This document shows, one piece after another, positions 1 to 11,654 of a DNA stretch of 36,384 nucleotides. The notes under the pieces are model-generated. The model was given only the letters and a program-made list of their open reading frames with translations, made no database searches and was not told where the DNA came from. Where the stretch lies: contig JAWQRN010000140.1 in NCBI GenBank assembly GCA_033557685.1, forward strand, positions 1 to 36,384, read 5' to 3'. The position numbers and the translations under genes were made by a program. Within the stretch, counting starts at the first letter, position 1, and the number at the start of each line of letters is the position of its first letter. This stretch comes from Sperchopsis tessellata. Taxonomy: Eukaryota > Arthropoda > Insecta > Coleoptera > Hydrophilidae.

Positions 1-1339
1 TAAGAGAATACTAACTGCTGGAGAATAATTTAACATTTATTTCATGAGGCCTCTGATCCAAATGCGATGTTTGCAGATACAGTGAAAATATATGGATCTC
101 GCCGTACGTCCGTGCTATCACGCCACATTCGATCAGGTGATTTGCCTTGATAATTGCCGATCCCTCAACAAATAGTCTCTTGAAATCCCCATATAATACA
201 TAATATCAACATCAACCGCTGGCTCAAACATTATGGGAAATTAATTAAATTTAAAAACTTTATCACAGCATAAACACGTATCAAGCAATGTAAACAATGT
301 AATCTATACACCAGCGCCCCTAGGAATCTTAAATGCCAATAGCGTTTCAACAGGTTAAACTGCTTTTATGAAAGTTTGAAACATTGCATACATTTTGATC
401 CATTCCAGCCACATTTTAATAATTTCGCTAGTTCGTATATTTAGAATTTGTTAGTGATATTTTCCAATTAACTTCATGTTTTTAAGTTAACTTATAAACT
501 TTGACCGCCATTTTTTATTGGCTTTAATAGACTTATGATTGCATCGCGTAGCGTTATCTTTGCTATTTTTAAGAATTTTGTTGTACAAGCTCCCGTCTTC
601 TAGCTTCATTTATAAAGAATGGCGCTTTCTCAAAAATAAATTAGAAAGTGATTTGTTCGTAAAGATTAATAGTGCTATTTAATTCGCAAATAGAGCAATA
701 CTAGATGTATCTGTTATGAATGAATATACAATTAAATATGAATTTGCAATAAAATTGAAAAGTTAATAAACGTCTAATTTGATTCTTTGCAGGATTTAAT
801 CGAAATTATTATAATGTGCATCGATTAAAATTCTTAATAAAAAATTATTGTTGGAACACAGGTTAGTAGCTTGGAATATGATTTTTTCAAAATAGCAAGC
901 TCATTTTTGTCACAAAATATGTTGAAAACACTATTTGGAATCATTAGTTGGCAAACCGATCTCCTCTTCGCTCGAATCTTTTGTAAATATTAGAATTATT
1001 CTGTGTTTATTCAGCTGAATTTACTAAATCACTCTGATGTCTTAGTAGTTACACTAGTACTTCGTATATTAGATTCTATAATTAGAACTAGATTTGAGTA
1101 AAAAATATATCATCAATTCATTCCAATTTTTAGACACATATTAAAATTCTTACAGAAACTATGTGAAATTCATAGTACCAAAAACTTCTATCGTCAAAAT
1201 TATAGCCAACTCTTTCTTTGAATTCATACGATCATAAAAGATCATTCTTTACCACAACAAATAATAATTCTTTAAACATTCAAATGTGTAAAAACTCACA
1301 AAATTAATTTTTGTATACAATTTAATGCTTTGACTCTGT
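1..1339. other. Intergenic AT-rich DNA
   Basis: No supported gene, RNA or recognisable repeat family. The frames are broken and base composition is similar to the introns. Confidence 0.5.
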
Positions 1340-1940
1340 AAAATCTCTAAGACTTTGTTTAAATTGCTTGTTGTCCGGTCATGTAGCTAAAGATTGTTCT
1401 TCCAAAAATTCTTGTCGAATATTTGCAGCAAAAGTGATACTTTTCTGCATTTCGAAAATTTCTCTCCACAGAGCAACCAGCCATAGAAGACGGCCCCTCG
1501 GATCAAGTACTTTCATGTGTTATTTCAACAAAAACCACTGTTCTGTTGGGAACATCCATCATTCATATAGCGGACTCTCAAGGTAATTTACACAAAATAA
1601 ATGCCATATTGGACTCAGGTTCGAATACTTCTATTATTACCCAAAAGTGTGCGCATCTTCTTGGCGAAAAATAACTACTTATACCTCTGGTAATCTCGGC
1701 ATAGAAGAAACTTCATAACCAAACATCACATACAAGGTAAGTAAATTGTATCATTTCTTCAAACCTGAGACCACCATAACTACAGAAGCAATAGTTATCC
1801 CAAAAATAACACCTCATTCGGAGATTCTCTTAAAAAACACATTCATGAATATGAATTCGTAATTATCACACGTGAATTAAGTTTTTCAACCTTTTTAGCA
1901 CTTCGCTTTATCAAGGAAAGTTAAAAATTTTCAACCAGTT
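1340..1940 (+). mobile_element. BEL/Pao-like retrotransposon relic: gag zinc knuckle and aspartic protease
   Basis: A CCHC zinc knuckle is readable at about 1360-1400 (CLNCLLSGHVAKDC, spacing CX2CX4HX4C), followed by SSKNSCRI, the usual BEL/Pao continuation. After a frame break, about 1545-1670 encodes a retroviral-type protease segment with ILDSGSNTSIITQ, containing the Asp-Ser-Gly active-site triad. Further protease-like sequence to about 1860 has in-frame stops. No reverse transcriptase or LTRs were found next to it. It is an inactive fragment on the plus strand. A Gypsy origin is less likely given the knuckle-protease spacing. Confidence 0.7.
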
Positions 1941-2858
1941 GCAAGTTGTCAAACATCCGTTTATCTTACCTCAAAATTCACCCTTCACAAATCTCATCAT
2001 CCTACAAGTACAGGTTATCCAACATTATTGGATTATATCTGCACGTCTCATCACCGAATGTCTAATTTTTCGTTTTACTTTTTGCTGTGGCCTATCTGTA
2101 ATGTATCAAATTAATACACTATTTATTTTACACTTTATTTAATATTAACTCCCATTTCACAACTGTGAAAGTCTATTTTGTCAATACATGATGCACCTGC
2201 AACAGTTACACGAGTAAACTCAGAAATTGTCAAGCCTAAATAACAAAAAAGAATTAATAACAGGCTGGCTTTATTTTTCTCATAGCCTATGACCACACTA
2301 GCACAATTGAACTGGCAAATTATAGTCAAACAGATACTTAAAATCTCAAAAAACATCTTCAACGCCCCACCCGGGAGCCTGTAAATGAGCAAAAAATGCA
2401 ATGAAATTAATGGCTTCACTTTGATGCTTCTTAAATACATTAATTTCTGTGCCTTAACAGCACTCTTTTGATAGGAATATGATACCAAACTATAATCCAG
2501 TATACTGTAGAAAGGACTTTCTGCATCTTTCAGCCACTAAATAATAGGACATCAAAATATTAATTGTATAAAAATGGGTTTAAAGATTCTTTATACTTCT
2601 TACATTTAAGTGACAACATGAAAAAAAACATATCACAGCCATCGTTTCGAATACCATCATTAAAAAAGTAGAACGAAGCAGAAAACATACTTTCTTATAT
2701 TAGCTTCATCTTTAGGCAAATATGTGGTAACTAGTCTAAATATAATATAAATGTGGTTGGCATACTTTTTCCGTAGAATTTTTATTCTTTCGAGTATTAG
2801 TGGGATCTTTGAATTAAATCAAGCATGTATTTTACTTGTAATGTTTTATATAAAAATA
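1941..2858. other. Intergenic DNA without identified features
   Basis: AT-rich. The longest open frame, about 117 codons on the minus strand at 2135-2488, has no recognisable domain and is probably chance. Confidence 0.45.
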
Positions 2859-3151
2859 AATTCTGCTCTTGTTTGTTTGTTTATTTAACATCGGCCTATT
2901 ACCACAGATATGGCCAATCACCGACGCCAGGGATTGGGCTCCCTCACCTGGGAATTTTTCCGCATCCAGTGTTCCAACTGGAATTGGGTTCTTTTACATG
3001 CACATGGTTCCTTTTACCCACCGTTTTACGTCCCTCCCGGAAGACGAGCATTAAAACTACTTTCCCCTAATCACAAAGGCCGACTGCGAGATCCCACGGT
3101 TAGTAGCCTAGTACTTAGCCACTGAGCTACGAGACGGCTAATGCTGCTCTT
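2859..3151 (-). mobile_element. tRNA-derived SINE with target-site duplication
   Basis: Read on the minus strand, the element starts near 3139 with GCCGTCTCGTAGCTCAGTGG, which contains a good RNA polymerase III A box (TAGCTCAGTGG). A degenerate B-box region and a roughly 200-bp body follow. The element ends in an A-rich tail of AAAC/AAAT units (plus-strand GTTTGTTTGTTTATTT, about 2871-2888). It is bracketed by near-identical 12-mers: AATTCTGCTCTT at 2859-2870 and AATGCTGCTCTT at 3140-3151, of which the last 8 bases are identical. This is the target-site duplication expected for LINE-mobilised insertion. The body is about 270 bp. Confidence 0.82.
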
Positions 3152-3700
3152 CCCATTAAGTATTGCTTCCCATAAATTTCATTTCCTACACTATACACTA
3201 AGCTTGCTCACACTATGCATATTTGGTCTTTATACACTTTTGAGCATAAATTTATGCTAATCGTTAGTAGATCTATAGTCATCAATTCAATACAAAATTA
3301 TTTATTTAACATTAAATAACATATTATTTTACTTTATCTTATAACTACAAAAAAAGAGTATTTTGAAACAATTCATGCACAATCACATACATGCCATTTG
3401 CCTGTATTACTTGTTGACAGTTGAAGGTTAGATGTGTTTAGAGTTGGAATTGTTTAGTATTATATTGTTTTTTATTTGACACATATACAGTGCCTTAATT
3501 ACAAAACTGGCCACATAGAATTACTCTGGATCTGAAGTGGACACACTTTTGTGTTGCAGGACGAAATTCAAAAATAGTATTGTATTTTTTTGTTCAACCC
3601 CTATTCCCCCAACCTCACTAACTTTAAAATCTCCGATGACCCTACCTTGTGATACAGAACTCATTCTGTGCAAAAAAACATTTAAATTGGTTCTTACATT
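3152..3700. other. Intergenic DNA without identified features
   Basis: AT-rich unique-looking sequence. No coding or RNA signal seen. Confidence 0.4.
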
Positions 3701-5830
3701 CGTTAGATTGAGCTAAAATGAAATCATATGAATAGTTGGCCGACCTTGTTCAGTTTTTTAGGCTTGGTTTGAGTTGTGGTTATAAGAGTTATACAGAAGT
3801 TGAGTGATACTAGTTTTGATAGTAGTTGAAGTCTGTGCGTAGTGGTCTGGTTCAGGCAGGGTGAGAGTGGTATTGATGGTGGTCTCTTTAGTGAGCAGAA
3901 ATCATTTTTTATTACTATTTTTTAATTAGGATATTGTTGGTAGTTTAAGTCGGTGTTGGTATTGTTATGTTATAGCGGTCTCACCCCTGCCGCATTAAAA
4001 GGGGTTGCTTCAGGGAGTTCTTCTACCCATGGTGTTTTACCTGATATGGTGGCGAGAGTCCCTGGGAAGGGGACGGTGTTGGAATGGTGGATCCCTTTCT
4101 ATGATCTTATCTATTTTGGCCAGAAGTAGATCTCTCCTTCGACACTAGGGGACAACTTCTGCTAGGTCGCTGACTTGGTCAGAAGGAGAGAATCTATCGA
4201 GGTACAGTGTATTTCGCTTCTTCTTGTGAGTTAAGTATGTGATATCATGGTGCGAAAGGGGAGTTTGTGTTAAAATAGTTGCTTGCCGGTAGTGTACCAC
4301 TGTTGAGATTTAAAAAATATAACTTGACATCGTATAATTGCATTTAGGCGGTTCTAATCAGCTTTAAGAGCTGGATCCCTTGTCCGGAGAAATTGGGGGT
4401 ATGTGTTTTTTATTGCGAATTAGTAATATGATATAGGGTGGCAAGTAGGTGCCATTTGTGGGGATAGGTTTGTTGGGTACTGCAATGGCTACCATGCCTT
4501 TAATAGCATCGGTGAGTAGAAAAATATGGTTGTCATTGATATCGTGGGATAGGTTGAAGACGGGCCTCGATGTGGCACCGGCTAGTAGGTGTTCTTCTAG
4601 TCGTCAACAGTTTTGAAATCTGGAAGAGTTGACCAGTAGAGGAAGGTGGTAGGTAGTGATGCATTGGAAATTTAATCCACGAGTATCATTACAAAATTGT
4701 GCTACGCCGCCATTCATGATTAACTTCATTCTTGACTCTGTATCCGGAATGCACCTGGTGAGTGTGCTGCCATTACAGTTCTGCATCCGGTCTCCCAGGT
4801 CGAGGTGGCGGGTATTTAAATTGTCCATTAGTTTCGTATTTTTATCAGATATATATTGGAATATTTCAAAAGGAAGTAGTTCTCGAGGTGAGTTGAAGTA
4901 GCTGATCATGAGCACAGCTCGTTTGGAAACTGATTAATGCAAGGAAGGGAAAAAAGACTTTGACCCCCAGGGATTTTAACTGGACAAACATAATGTTTTT
5001 TTGATGGGCAATGCCACAGATGACAATCTTGACGAGGTTTCAGTTGGGGTTAGCATGGAAGGTAGATACATGTATTGTAACAAAGTGGATGTGGGATAGA
5101 CGAGGGTGGTAGCATAGATGCTTACTGAGCAGGTACTGGAGTAGGTACTTGATGAGTAGGTACTGGGGTAAGTACCTAATGAGCAGGTGCTGTAATAGAC
5201 TGATGAATTTGGTCGTTTTATCTGGTGTCAGGGTTTGATTTACCTTGTCTTGTTTTGTTGGTGGCTTCAGATTTCCCTTGTAGTCGAGATTACGACCTTT
5301 TGGTAATAGTGGTGGGCGTTAGGAGCTACGAGCTTTTTCGTGTAGTTGATGACTGATTTCCACAAGTACCTTGTGGTAATGAACTGTGACAATGCTATTT
5401 CATTTCTCCAAGTCACATTCTTTTTTGCAAAAATGTAAAGTGGCATCTGTAGCAAAGGCATTACCAGAGCAATCTTTGGTAGTGTATCATTGTTAAGTGC
5501 TAGCTCGGTAACAGATGTAGGAGTCAAGCTTTAAGAAAAATATAATGGCCAGTCCCACATCCAAAATTGGGCGTGCTTTTTTAACTAAGCTGAAATGCAC
5601 TGGAAGAGCTCACTCACTGGGCACACAAAGTACTGGGTACTAATCGGGTGGTCGGGATGCACTTGGTTTCACTAATGAATTCTGGCAAAGGGCCAATGGG
5701 GATTATTTTGGCTGGCCTGCTGTTATTGGCTGAGGTGTGGTAGCGCAGGGGCCAGTGGGGGTTCTTCCAGCTGGTAGGAATTACCATACTTCCCAGAGAA
5801 TGCATGGGGATAACCGTTTTCACAGTTTAC
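3700..5830 (-). pseudogene. Decayed coding-like tract of unknown family, possibly an envelope-type protein relic
   Basis: This block is less AT-rich than its surroundings and strongly strand-asymmetric (G and T on plus, C and A on minus). The minus strand has several broken frames, including 5823-5614, 5527-5267 and 4915-4604. They contain clustered cysteines and N-glycosylation sequons (NVTW, NYTK, NGS) but no domain I can name. Frames switch repeatedly through stops and indels. The Cys and sequon content would suit a secreted or envelope-type glycoprotein carried by a retroelement, but this is a weak inference. It could also be a decayed host gene. No LTRs or polymerase domain were located. 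Confidence 0.3.
5126..5200. repeat. Imperfect short tandem repeats
   Basis: Three degenerate copies of a unit of about 26 bp built on TGAGCAGGTACTGG / TGAGTAGGTACTGG / TGAGCAGGTGCTG follow one another. Confidence 0.6.
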
Positions 5831-5845
5831 ATTTTCCAGATGTTT

Positions 5846-5946
5846 ATATTTAAATGGAATCTCTTAATATTCTAAGGAAATAATTAGAATTAGAAATATT
5901 TAAATGGAATCTCTTAATATTCTAAGGAAATAATTAGAATTAGAAA
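5846..5946. repeat. Perfect tandem duplication, 2 x 50 bp
   Basis: Bases 5846-5895 and 5896-5945 are identical (each begins ATATTTAAATGGAATCTC), with the match extending one base into 5946. The lack of any mismatch implies a recent duplication. Confidence 0.95.
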
Positions 5947-7590
5947 ATAGTCTTGATAGAATATTTACGGTTTTAAATGCTAGCCGACCTTTGTATAATC
6001 GAACCTTTTTCGTTAAGGTGGGAAACCACAAGAGGTACAAAAAATCCGATTTTTTTTATTGCATAAATAATTTGCTTAACTATCTAAGAACACGCTGTCA
6101 ACATTTCAAAGCGAAATTTGCATTAGTTTAGATTTTATGAGCATAGAACCGAGCGCTCATCTGGTACAGGTTCGAGGGCACAGCAGGTAAGGCGGCACAC
6201 TACCTCAGGTAGTCTCTTTATTTACTTACGTAGCCTTGTAGCAGAACCCCACCTTTGAATCTTTCTTTTCAAATAACGTTATAGAAGGTACTAGAACAGG
6301 CTGGTCCAAGCATCAACTCAAGGGATTATTTCGGTTATATTCTGTTACTGCGTCGCTGTACCTTACTTTTTGTAATTTGTAATTGAGTGAAAAATTCACA
6401 AAAGTTGTTCAAAATATGAATAAAATGATGTCAAACTTTGATACTAATTTCAATTTTTCTTTGCTCAAAAAAAAAAATTTTTTAGACCATTTAAAATGAT
6501 ATAAGAGAAGATAGGAAGTGCCATTTGAAATTTCAGACTTAGGGTGGCTGGGAAGATAAAAACATAAGTCGATAGTAGTTTGGAACTTCCGCCTCAAAAT
6601 CTTATAGACGTGTTTTCTCTCAAAATCTTGTCAACTTCCAGAGTAATTCTGAGTGGCTAGTTTTTAAATGAAGGAACTGTTTTGTCTTGCTAGTTTGGCA
6701 TGGAAATGTAGGACCGTATCTATATATCCATTGTAGCGAAAGAATTATTATTTTGTGAACAGAGAGGATGTATGATGAAATCATTATATATAAATCATAA
6801 AAATTATCTTCCAAAATAGCTTAGATCATAGATAATGTATGGACAATACCCTACAAAACTATGAATCGACATAAAATGTAGTATTCATTTGTTTATTTTA
6901 GTTATATTCATTGTCTATAAGTCTGTTTTGGAGGTGACACAATTGGTCACTAGTATTAGGGAAATTTAAAAAGTATTTACATTAAGTGTCAGAAATGTTA
7001 ACTATTGCAGCTGAAGCTGCACAAACTGCATTTTCGCACCATTTTGTTAAAAATACCTGGAAACTACTTAATTACAAAATCAGTGAGACAATGTGGTAAA
7101 AGCTTAAGTTTCACTTGATGTTTGAAATGGAATCCACATAGCTCTGCACTGATTGTGAAATACCGACATATGATCTACACATTATGAAACAAAATTGCAG
7201 AGAATAGCATTTTGTATATGTCATTAGAGTGCTTTTGATACATTCTTCTAGGCTTCAGTTATCCAGTGTATATGATCTATGTAAGAAATACAGCAATAGT
7301 ACCTCAAAACTGTGTACCACGGATTTTGTTATTGCATTTTATTGCTTGATGGTTGATATGCCAATTCAATATGGGAGAGTGCAATGTCTAGTGTCTTCGC
7401 TAACAATGGATAAATCATCTTGTATATCTAGGACTCTTTAGGATTTAGTAGCAATAGAGGGAAGAGTGGATCAATGATTATTTAAGTAAATATCTCTATA
7501 ATTGCCCAATAACATTCAACAAAAAAGTCTAGTGACATTTATAATTAAATATATTTAATATAAATATCTTACACTCGAATACACATCTAG
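5947..7590. other. Intergenic DNA downstream of the BAZ2 gene
   Basis: No supported gene. A B-box-like GGTTCGAGGGC occurs near 6167-6177 without a convincing A box. Later AATAAA signals on the minus strand could extend the BAZ2 3' UTR into this area. Confidence 0.4.
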
Positions 7591-8537
7591 TTTATTAAGA
7601 TTGCAAACCAGTCATTTGCAATAAACTAGTCTAGCAAACACATTCATGTTATTAAATACAATTCAATTGAGACCTATGTTCAGTTTACAATAAAACCAGT
7701 TTCATAACAGTGTAAAGAGAAGTAGAGTGATACAATTCACAACTTTCTGTGTACCATCAGTGTCTCAAAAGTTTGAGCTTTAACAGGGGAAACTTTACAA
7801 TTTTTACAGTTTTGTATTTCGTTAAGTACCTATCACTAATTAAAAAAACTAACACGTTACAAAACGAGAAATGAGAAACATTTTCTTAAATGCAAACAAA
7901 AACCAAGTGTTGCAATAGTTTGGAATGATAATAAAAAAATCAATACTTTATTTGCACATTATACTCTAAAGCAGTTTTTTTTTTTTCAAAATTTCTTTCG
8001 AATAAATAAAACATATTAGCAGCTTTTCGTTACATTTTGTTAAAGCTACTTAAAAAGTAAATAAATAACGGTAAATACGTAAAAAAATTCACAGAAACAA
8101 ACATTACATTTCATATAGAAACAAACGGTTTAAGTTAAAAAAGAATCACAAAATCGAAGTACACAACATCATCAGTTATGTAACTCATTATTTTTAAGTT
8201 TCGATGCAAGACTGTGTACAATAATTACAATTTTATAGACAACAATAAAAAGCAGTATACATTTTAAATCTTTTAAACTGTCCTTAATAAATTTTCAATA
8301 TCACGCACTGGAAATACCTGTATCGTTTAATATTGTTTTAAAAAGCTTCGTCAAGTCTTTCTTACTTAAATTAGCACATAATAGAGTATTGGTGGGCAAA
8401 ATCTGTTTAACTTCAGTAACTTTACTGTTGTAGATTATACATTATTCCTTAGCAGTTTAACAGCAGAACATAACTTAAACACTGTTTTCCGGGGGCCTAA
8501 CCCGCCGATGATAGGGTCTCTTTGGGACCAGCAGTCC
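7591..8537 (-). other. BAZ2B: Probable 3' UTR of the BAZ2 gene
   Basis: The region just downstream of the stop codon is AT-rich and has no coding signal. Two AATAAA hexamers on the minus strand, at 7952-7947 and 7596-7591, are candidate polyadenylation signals. Another lies further on at 6897-6892. The true cleavage site cannot be chosen from sequence alone. Confidence 0.5.
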
Positions 8538-8694
8538 TCAACTATGTGATGTACACAGCTCATTCCATCGTGCTTCGAAAAACTGTCGCATGCAATGGCC
8601 TGCTTTACCAACTGGACTGTCATCTTCATTGAATGTTTCACAATTGTTGAAGATTTGCCTCACGTCAGCACAAAATTCATCCCTTGATTTATAT
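8538..8694 (-). CDS. BAZ2B: BAZ2 exon 18 (terminal): second half of bromodomain and stop
   Basis: The acceptor TTTTAG is followed by YKSRDEFCADVRQIFNNCET and FNEDDSPVGKAGHCMRQFFE, ending ARWNELCTSHS and TGA at 8540-8538. The Asn of TFNEDDS is the conserved acetyl-lysine-anchoring residue. The protein ends a few residues after helix C, as in vertebrate BAZ2 proteins, so the C-terminus is complete. Confidence 0.97.
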
Positions 8695-8783
8695 CTAAAA
8701 CAAATGTTTTTCATACTAGATAAAACTCTCCTAATAGCTTATTTTATATGCTCTGCAATACTGTGATAATATTCTATACTTAC

Positions 8784-9113
8784 TGGACATCCTGTAGACG
8801 TTTTTTGATAGTGGACAAATCCATAGGACTTTTTATTATCTTGCGATACGTAGGAAACTGTTTTGTATTTACAGGTAAAAGAAAAGGCCAGGCATCATCA
8901 TGGCATTCTAAGTCTTCTAATATTGCTTTACATGGAGCTAACTCCTTCAACAACTTTTTTGACACGCCTCCTCCTCCTCGGTCCTTTTTTTGACCAGAAG
9001 GTGAACCAGCATTCATGCTTGAGTTCGAGATGTCGCTCTGATTGCAAGAGTTCAAGGTCTGCTGATGGTTTATGTCTTCATTTGTTGTGGCTGAACTGTG
9101 GGATGGTGCTGGA
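8784..9113 (-). CDS. BAZ2B: BAZ2 exon 17: Ser-rich linker and first half of bromodomain
   Basis: The acceptor TTTTACAG and donor CCA|GTAAGT bound 330 nt, phase 2 in and phase 2 out. A Ser/Asn/Gln-rich linker with a Gly run precedes the bromodomain helix Z (LAPCKAILEDLECHDDAWPF) and the ZA loop (LLPVNTKQFPTYRKIIKSPM). The exon then reaches helix A (DLSTIKKRLQD). The WPF shelf and the P-x-Y-x-x-x-I-x-x-P-M-D core used for acetyl-lysine binding are intact. Confidence 0.97.
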
Positions 9114-9490
9114 CTGTAAAAAAAATGTACTTCATAGTTTTTAGATTATAACTTAAAATATAAAATATATAATAAGGTTCAATATATTTTGGTATCATTT
9201 TGCTCATATTATGATAGTTATTATATAGATTTATTATTACTTTTGAGGTAACAAGAATTATTTTCATCCTAAATGATAAATTATTTTTGTTGATTTGTTA
9301 ATCAATCATGATCATGATTCAGTATGTATACATAAATCTAAATAGAAAATAAATGCTCACATATCATTTTAAGGGTTCCTTTGTATTCGCACTTTGTGTT
9401 TGATTGATTAACATTGACATAAAAGAAGCAACAAGATTATTGGCTGTAAAGCTGAAGAAGCAATGGTTATTAACATTATATACAACGTAC
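9114..9490 (-). other. BAZ2 intron
   Basis: GT-AG intron between exons 16 and 17. AT-rich, nothing further recognised. Confidence 0.85.
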
Positions 9491-9763
9491 CTTGCAGGTG
9501 GATGATCAGACGATTCACTTTCTCTTGCCGGCTTGCTTACATTTTTTCGTGAAGCTTTTTTCTGAGGTTTTTTTGATATACAATTCGAACAGTACCATTT
9601 ACCACGTGGAACCTTAGCTAATGGAGGTCGTATGCAGTCTGTGTGATAGGCTCGTGGGCAAATTTCACACAAAATGAGTTTAGTCGAGGTAGTTGATTGT
9701 TTTTTTCCACACACAATACAATTCCGTTCTCCAGTAGCTTTGTTCATACACTCATGGCAATAC
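9491..9763 (-). CDS. BAZ2B: BAZ2 exon 16: end of PHD1 and a complete second PHD finger
   Basis: The acceptor TCCCTAG and donor CAAG|GTACGT bound 273 nt, phase 2 in and phase 2 out. It finishes PHD1 (YCHEC) and after eight residues begins another Cys4-His-Cys3 finger: NCIVCGKKQSTTSTKLILCE, ICPRAYHTDCIRPPLAKVPR and GKWYCSNC. A basic linker (KKPQKKASRKN) follows. The acidic patch seen before LLLC in PHD1 is replaced by polar and basic residues (STTSTK), so the second finger may not bind histone H3 the same way (inference). Human BAZ2A and BAZ2B have one PHD finger. Confidence 0.96.
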
Positions 9764-10207
9764 CTAGGGAAACAGATCAATTTTTAATGATTTATAAAAT
9801 ATAAATTTTTTATCTATTATATGTTTAGTTACTAGGTAACCATTTGTTACCCAAAATCATTTATCAAACATAGTAAAAACATATCGACGGCTTAATCCAC
9901 AAAAAGGCCAACTCCATAAGTAATTTATAAAAAACATTTAAAAAAATTTCAAAGTACAATTTTTAAATTTTGTGTTAATGATTACTGATTACAATTATAG
10001 TAAATTATTGATAATACTTCATTTTAAAACAAGAGAATTAAAGTAACATCTTTATTTTCACAAAAACTGGAATAGGCCTTTTTGCAGATTATGCCGTCGA
10101 TATGCAAAGCAGCTTTCGCGAATACCATTGAAAGATGAAATTGTTGCCTCAATGAATTTTGAATTATTTTAGTTTTACAAAATTATATAATATTACAATT
10201 AGCTTAC
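9764..10207 (-). other. BAZ2 intron
   Basis: GT-AG intron of 444 nt that splits PHD1 just after its conserved Trp codon has begun. Nothing else recognised. Confidence 0.9.
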
Positions 10208-10329
10208 CAGTCCCCTTCAGGTATATTTTCCATCTTTGGTTTGAAGCAGTACGTATGATAACCTTTATCACAACCATCACACAGAAGCAACTTATCCTCA
10301 TTATCTCCACTGTTACAGAACTGGCAATT
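10208..10329 (-). CDS. BAZ2B: BAZ2 exon 15: first PHD finger
   Basis: The acceptor TATTACAG and donor CTG|GTAAGC bound 122 nt, phase 0 in and phase 2 out. It encodes NCQFCNSGDNEDKLLLCDGC and then DKGYHTYCFKPKMENIPEGD, with WYCHEC completed by exon 16. This is a full Cys4-His-Cys3 PHD finger. The acidic residues before LLLCDGC correspond to the patch that binds the unmodified histone H3 N-terminus in BAZ2A/BAZ2B. Trp at the conserved position before the last Cys pair is present. Confidence 0.97.
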
Positions 10330-11654
10330 CTGTAATAAAAAATGTTTGGTAAAAATAAAAACAAACAAAAAGATGTTTGATGAATGAAATACAGGTACTG
10401 AACAACTAATTTCTATTTCATAAGACTCAATAAAAATTAAATGACAAAATTGTTTGTAAACTATTTACATATGATTAAAAATTTAAAAGAAAAAATGACT
10501 TCCATATTGTTATTTCTATGATCTGAAAATTACCACTTTATAGATTGACTAATATTACATTCGAGCATATTTTACATTTTTAAAAAATATTGCGCCAGTA
10601 CAATACTAATTTTGTTATGATCTCATTATTAATTTAGTAGAACCTCTATTATAACAGAATTTTAAAACTGCTACAGTTTTAGCTTTAAATGACTACAATG
10701 TAAAAACTATGTGATAGCAAAAATTTTGTGAAACATTTTTTTTAGAATACAAAAACATTCTTGCCTGCATACTACAATTATTGGTTTAGACAGGAAAGCC
10801 TTCTGAAGTACAATTATCGATGCATTATTAGCTTCAAACACAAATAATTTCTTAAAAATTTGTAAATTGGTACTATTAAAAACATTTTTACTTGGTTTTA
10901 TTAACGGTAAGGAAATTTGCCAATAAATTTTACTATGGTGATTATAACTGCAAATGTAAAATTGACCATGAAATCCTTAAAACATTTAGAATATCAATAC
11001 AATATCCTTTTTCACAAATCCAAAACATTAGTAAATGTCAAGATGGATACATACATACCCATAACAAGCAAACATTAAATTGAAATTATATTTGTAAATA
11101 GTCAGTACAAGCAGTAACATTAAAATGGGAGATAATATTAAATGTAAGATTTAACTATGCTACAGTCATTTTGTATAAAAGAAATCATATATCAGAAGAG
11201 CTAATAACAATAGATAATATCAATCAGAGAAAAAAAAATACTGAAAAGGATATACATATACCCAACTCATCCACACCACACACAAACACGTACATTTTCC
11301 GAAGATGTACTAAAGCACCCAGTATGTAGCTAACCATCATCAAGAGCTGATCGCTTGAAAAGGGACTTGTTATCAAAATATTGTTGCCAAGTAAGTGACT
11401 AATATTAGAGCCCAATTAAGGAAAAATAATAACATATAAAAAATTGTATTTAATCTAATGAATACAATTGTTAACCAAAAATTCTGTACTAACAATATGG
11501 AAGTAGTAAATTATTTGCAAAAGCAATTTACCAATAAATAAATATAGGATCTTTTTAAAATGCCAACAATCAGTATTGTCATAAATGTGTAATATTTTTT
11601 TTTTAAAGTGAACTTTATTTATATATTAAAGAGCCAACAAGAAGTATTTCTAAT

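Noticed and set aside
2135..2488. Minus-strand open frame of 117 codons with hydrophobic stretches
   Set aside because: No start context, conserved motif or flanking exon. Hydrophobic residues are expected from T-rich codons.
6140..6200. tRNA or SINE head from GGTTCGAGGGC
   Set aside because: A B-box-like string only. No A box at the right distance, no tail and no target duplication.
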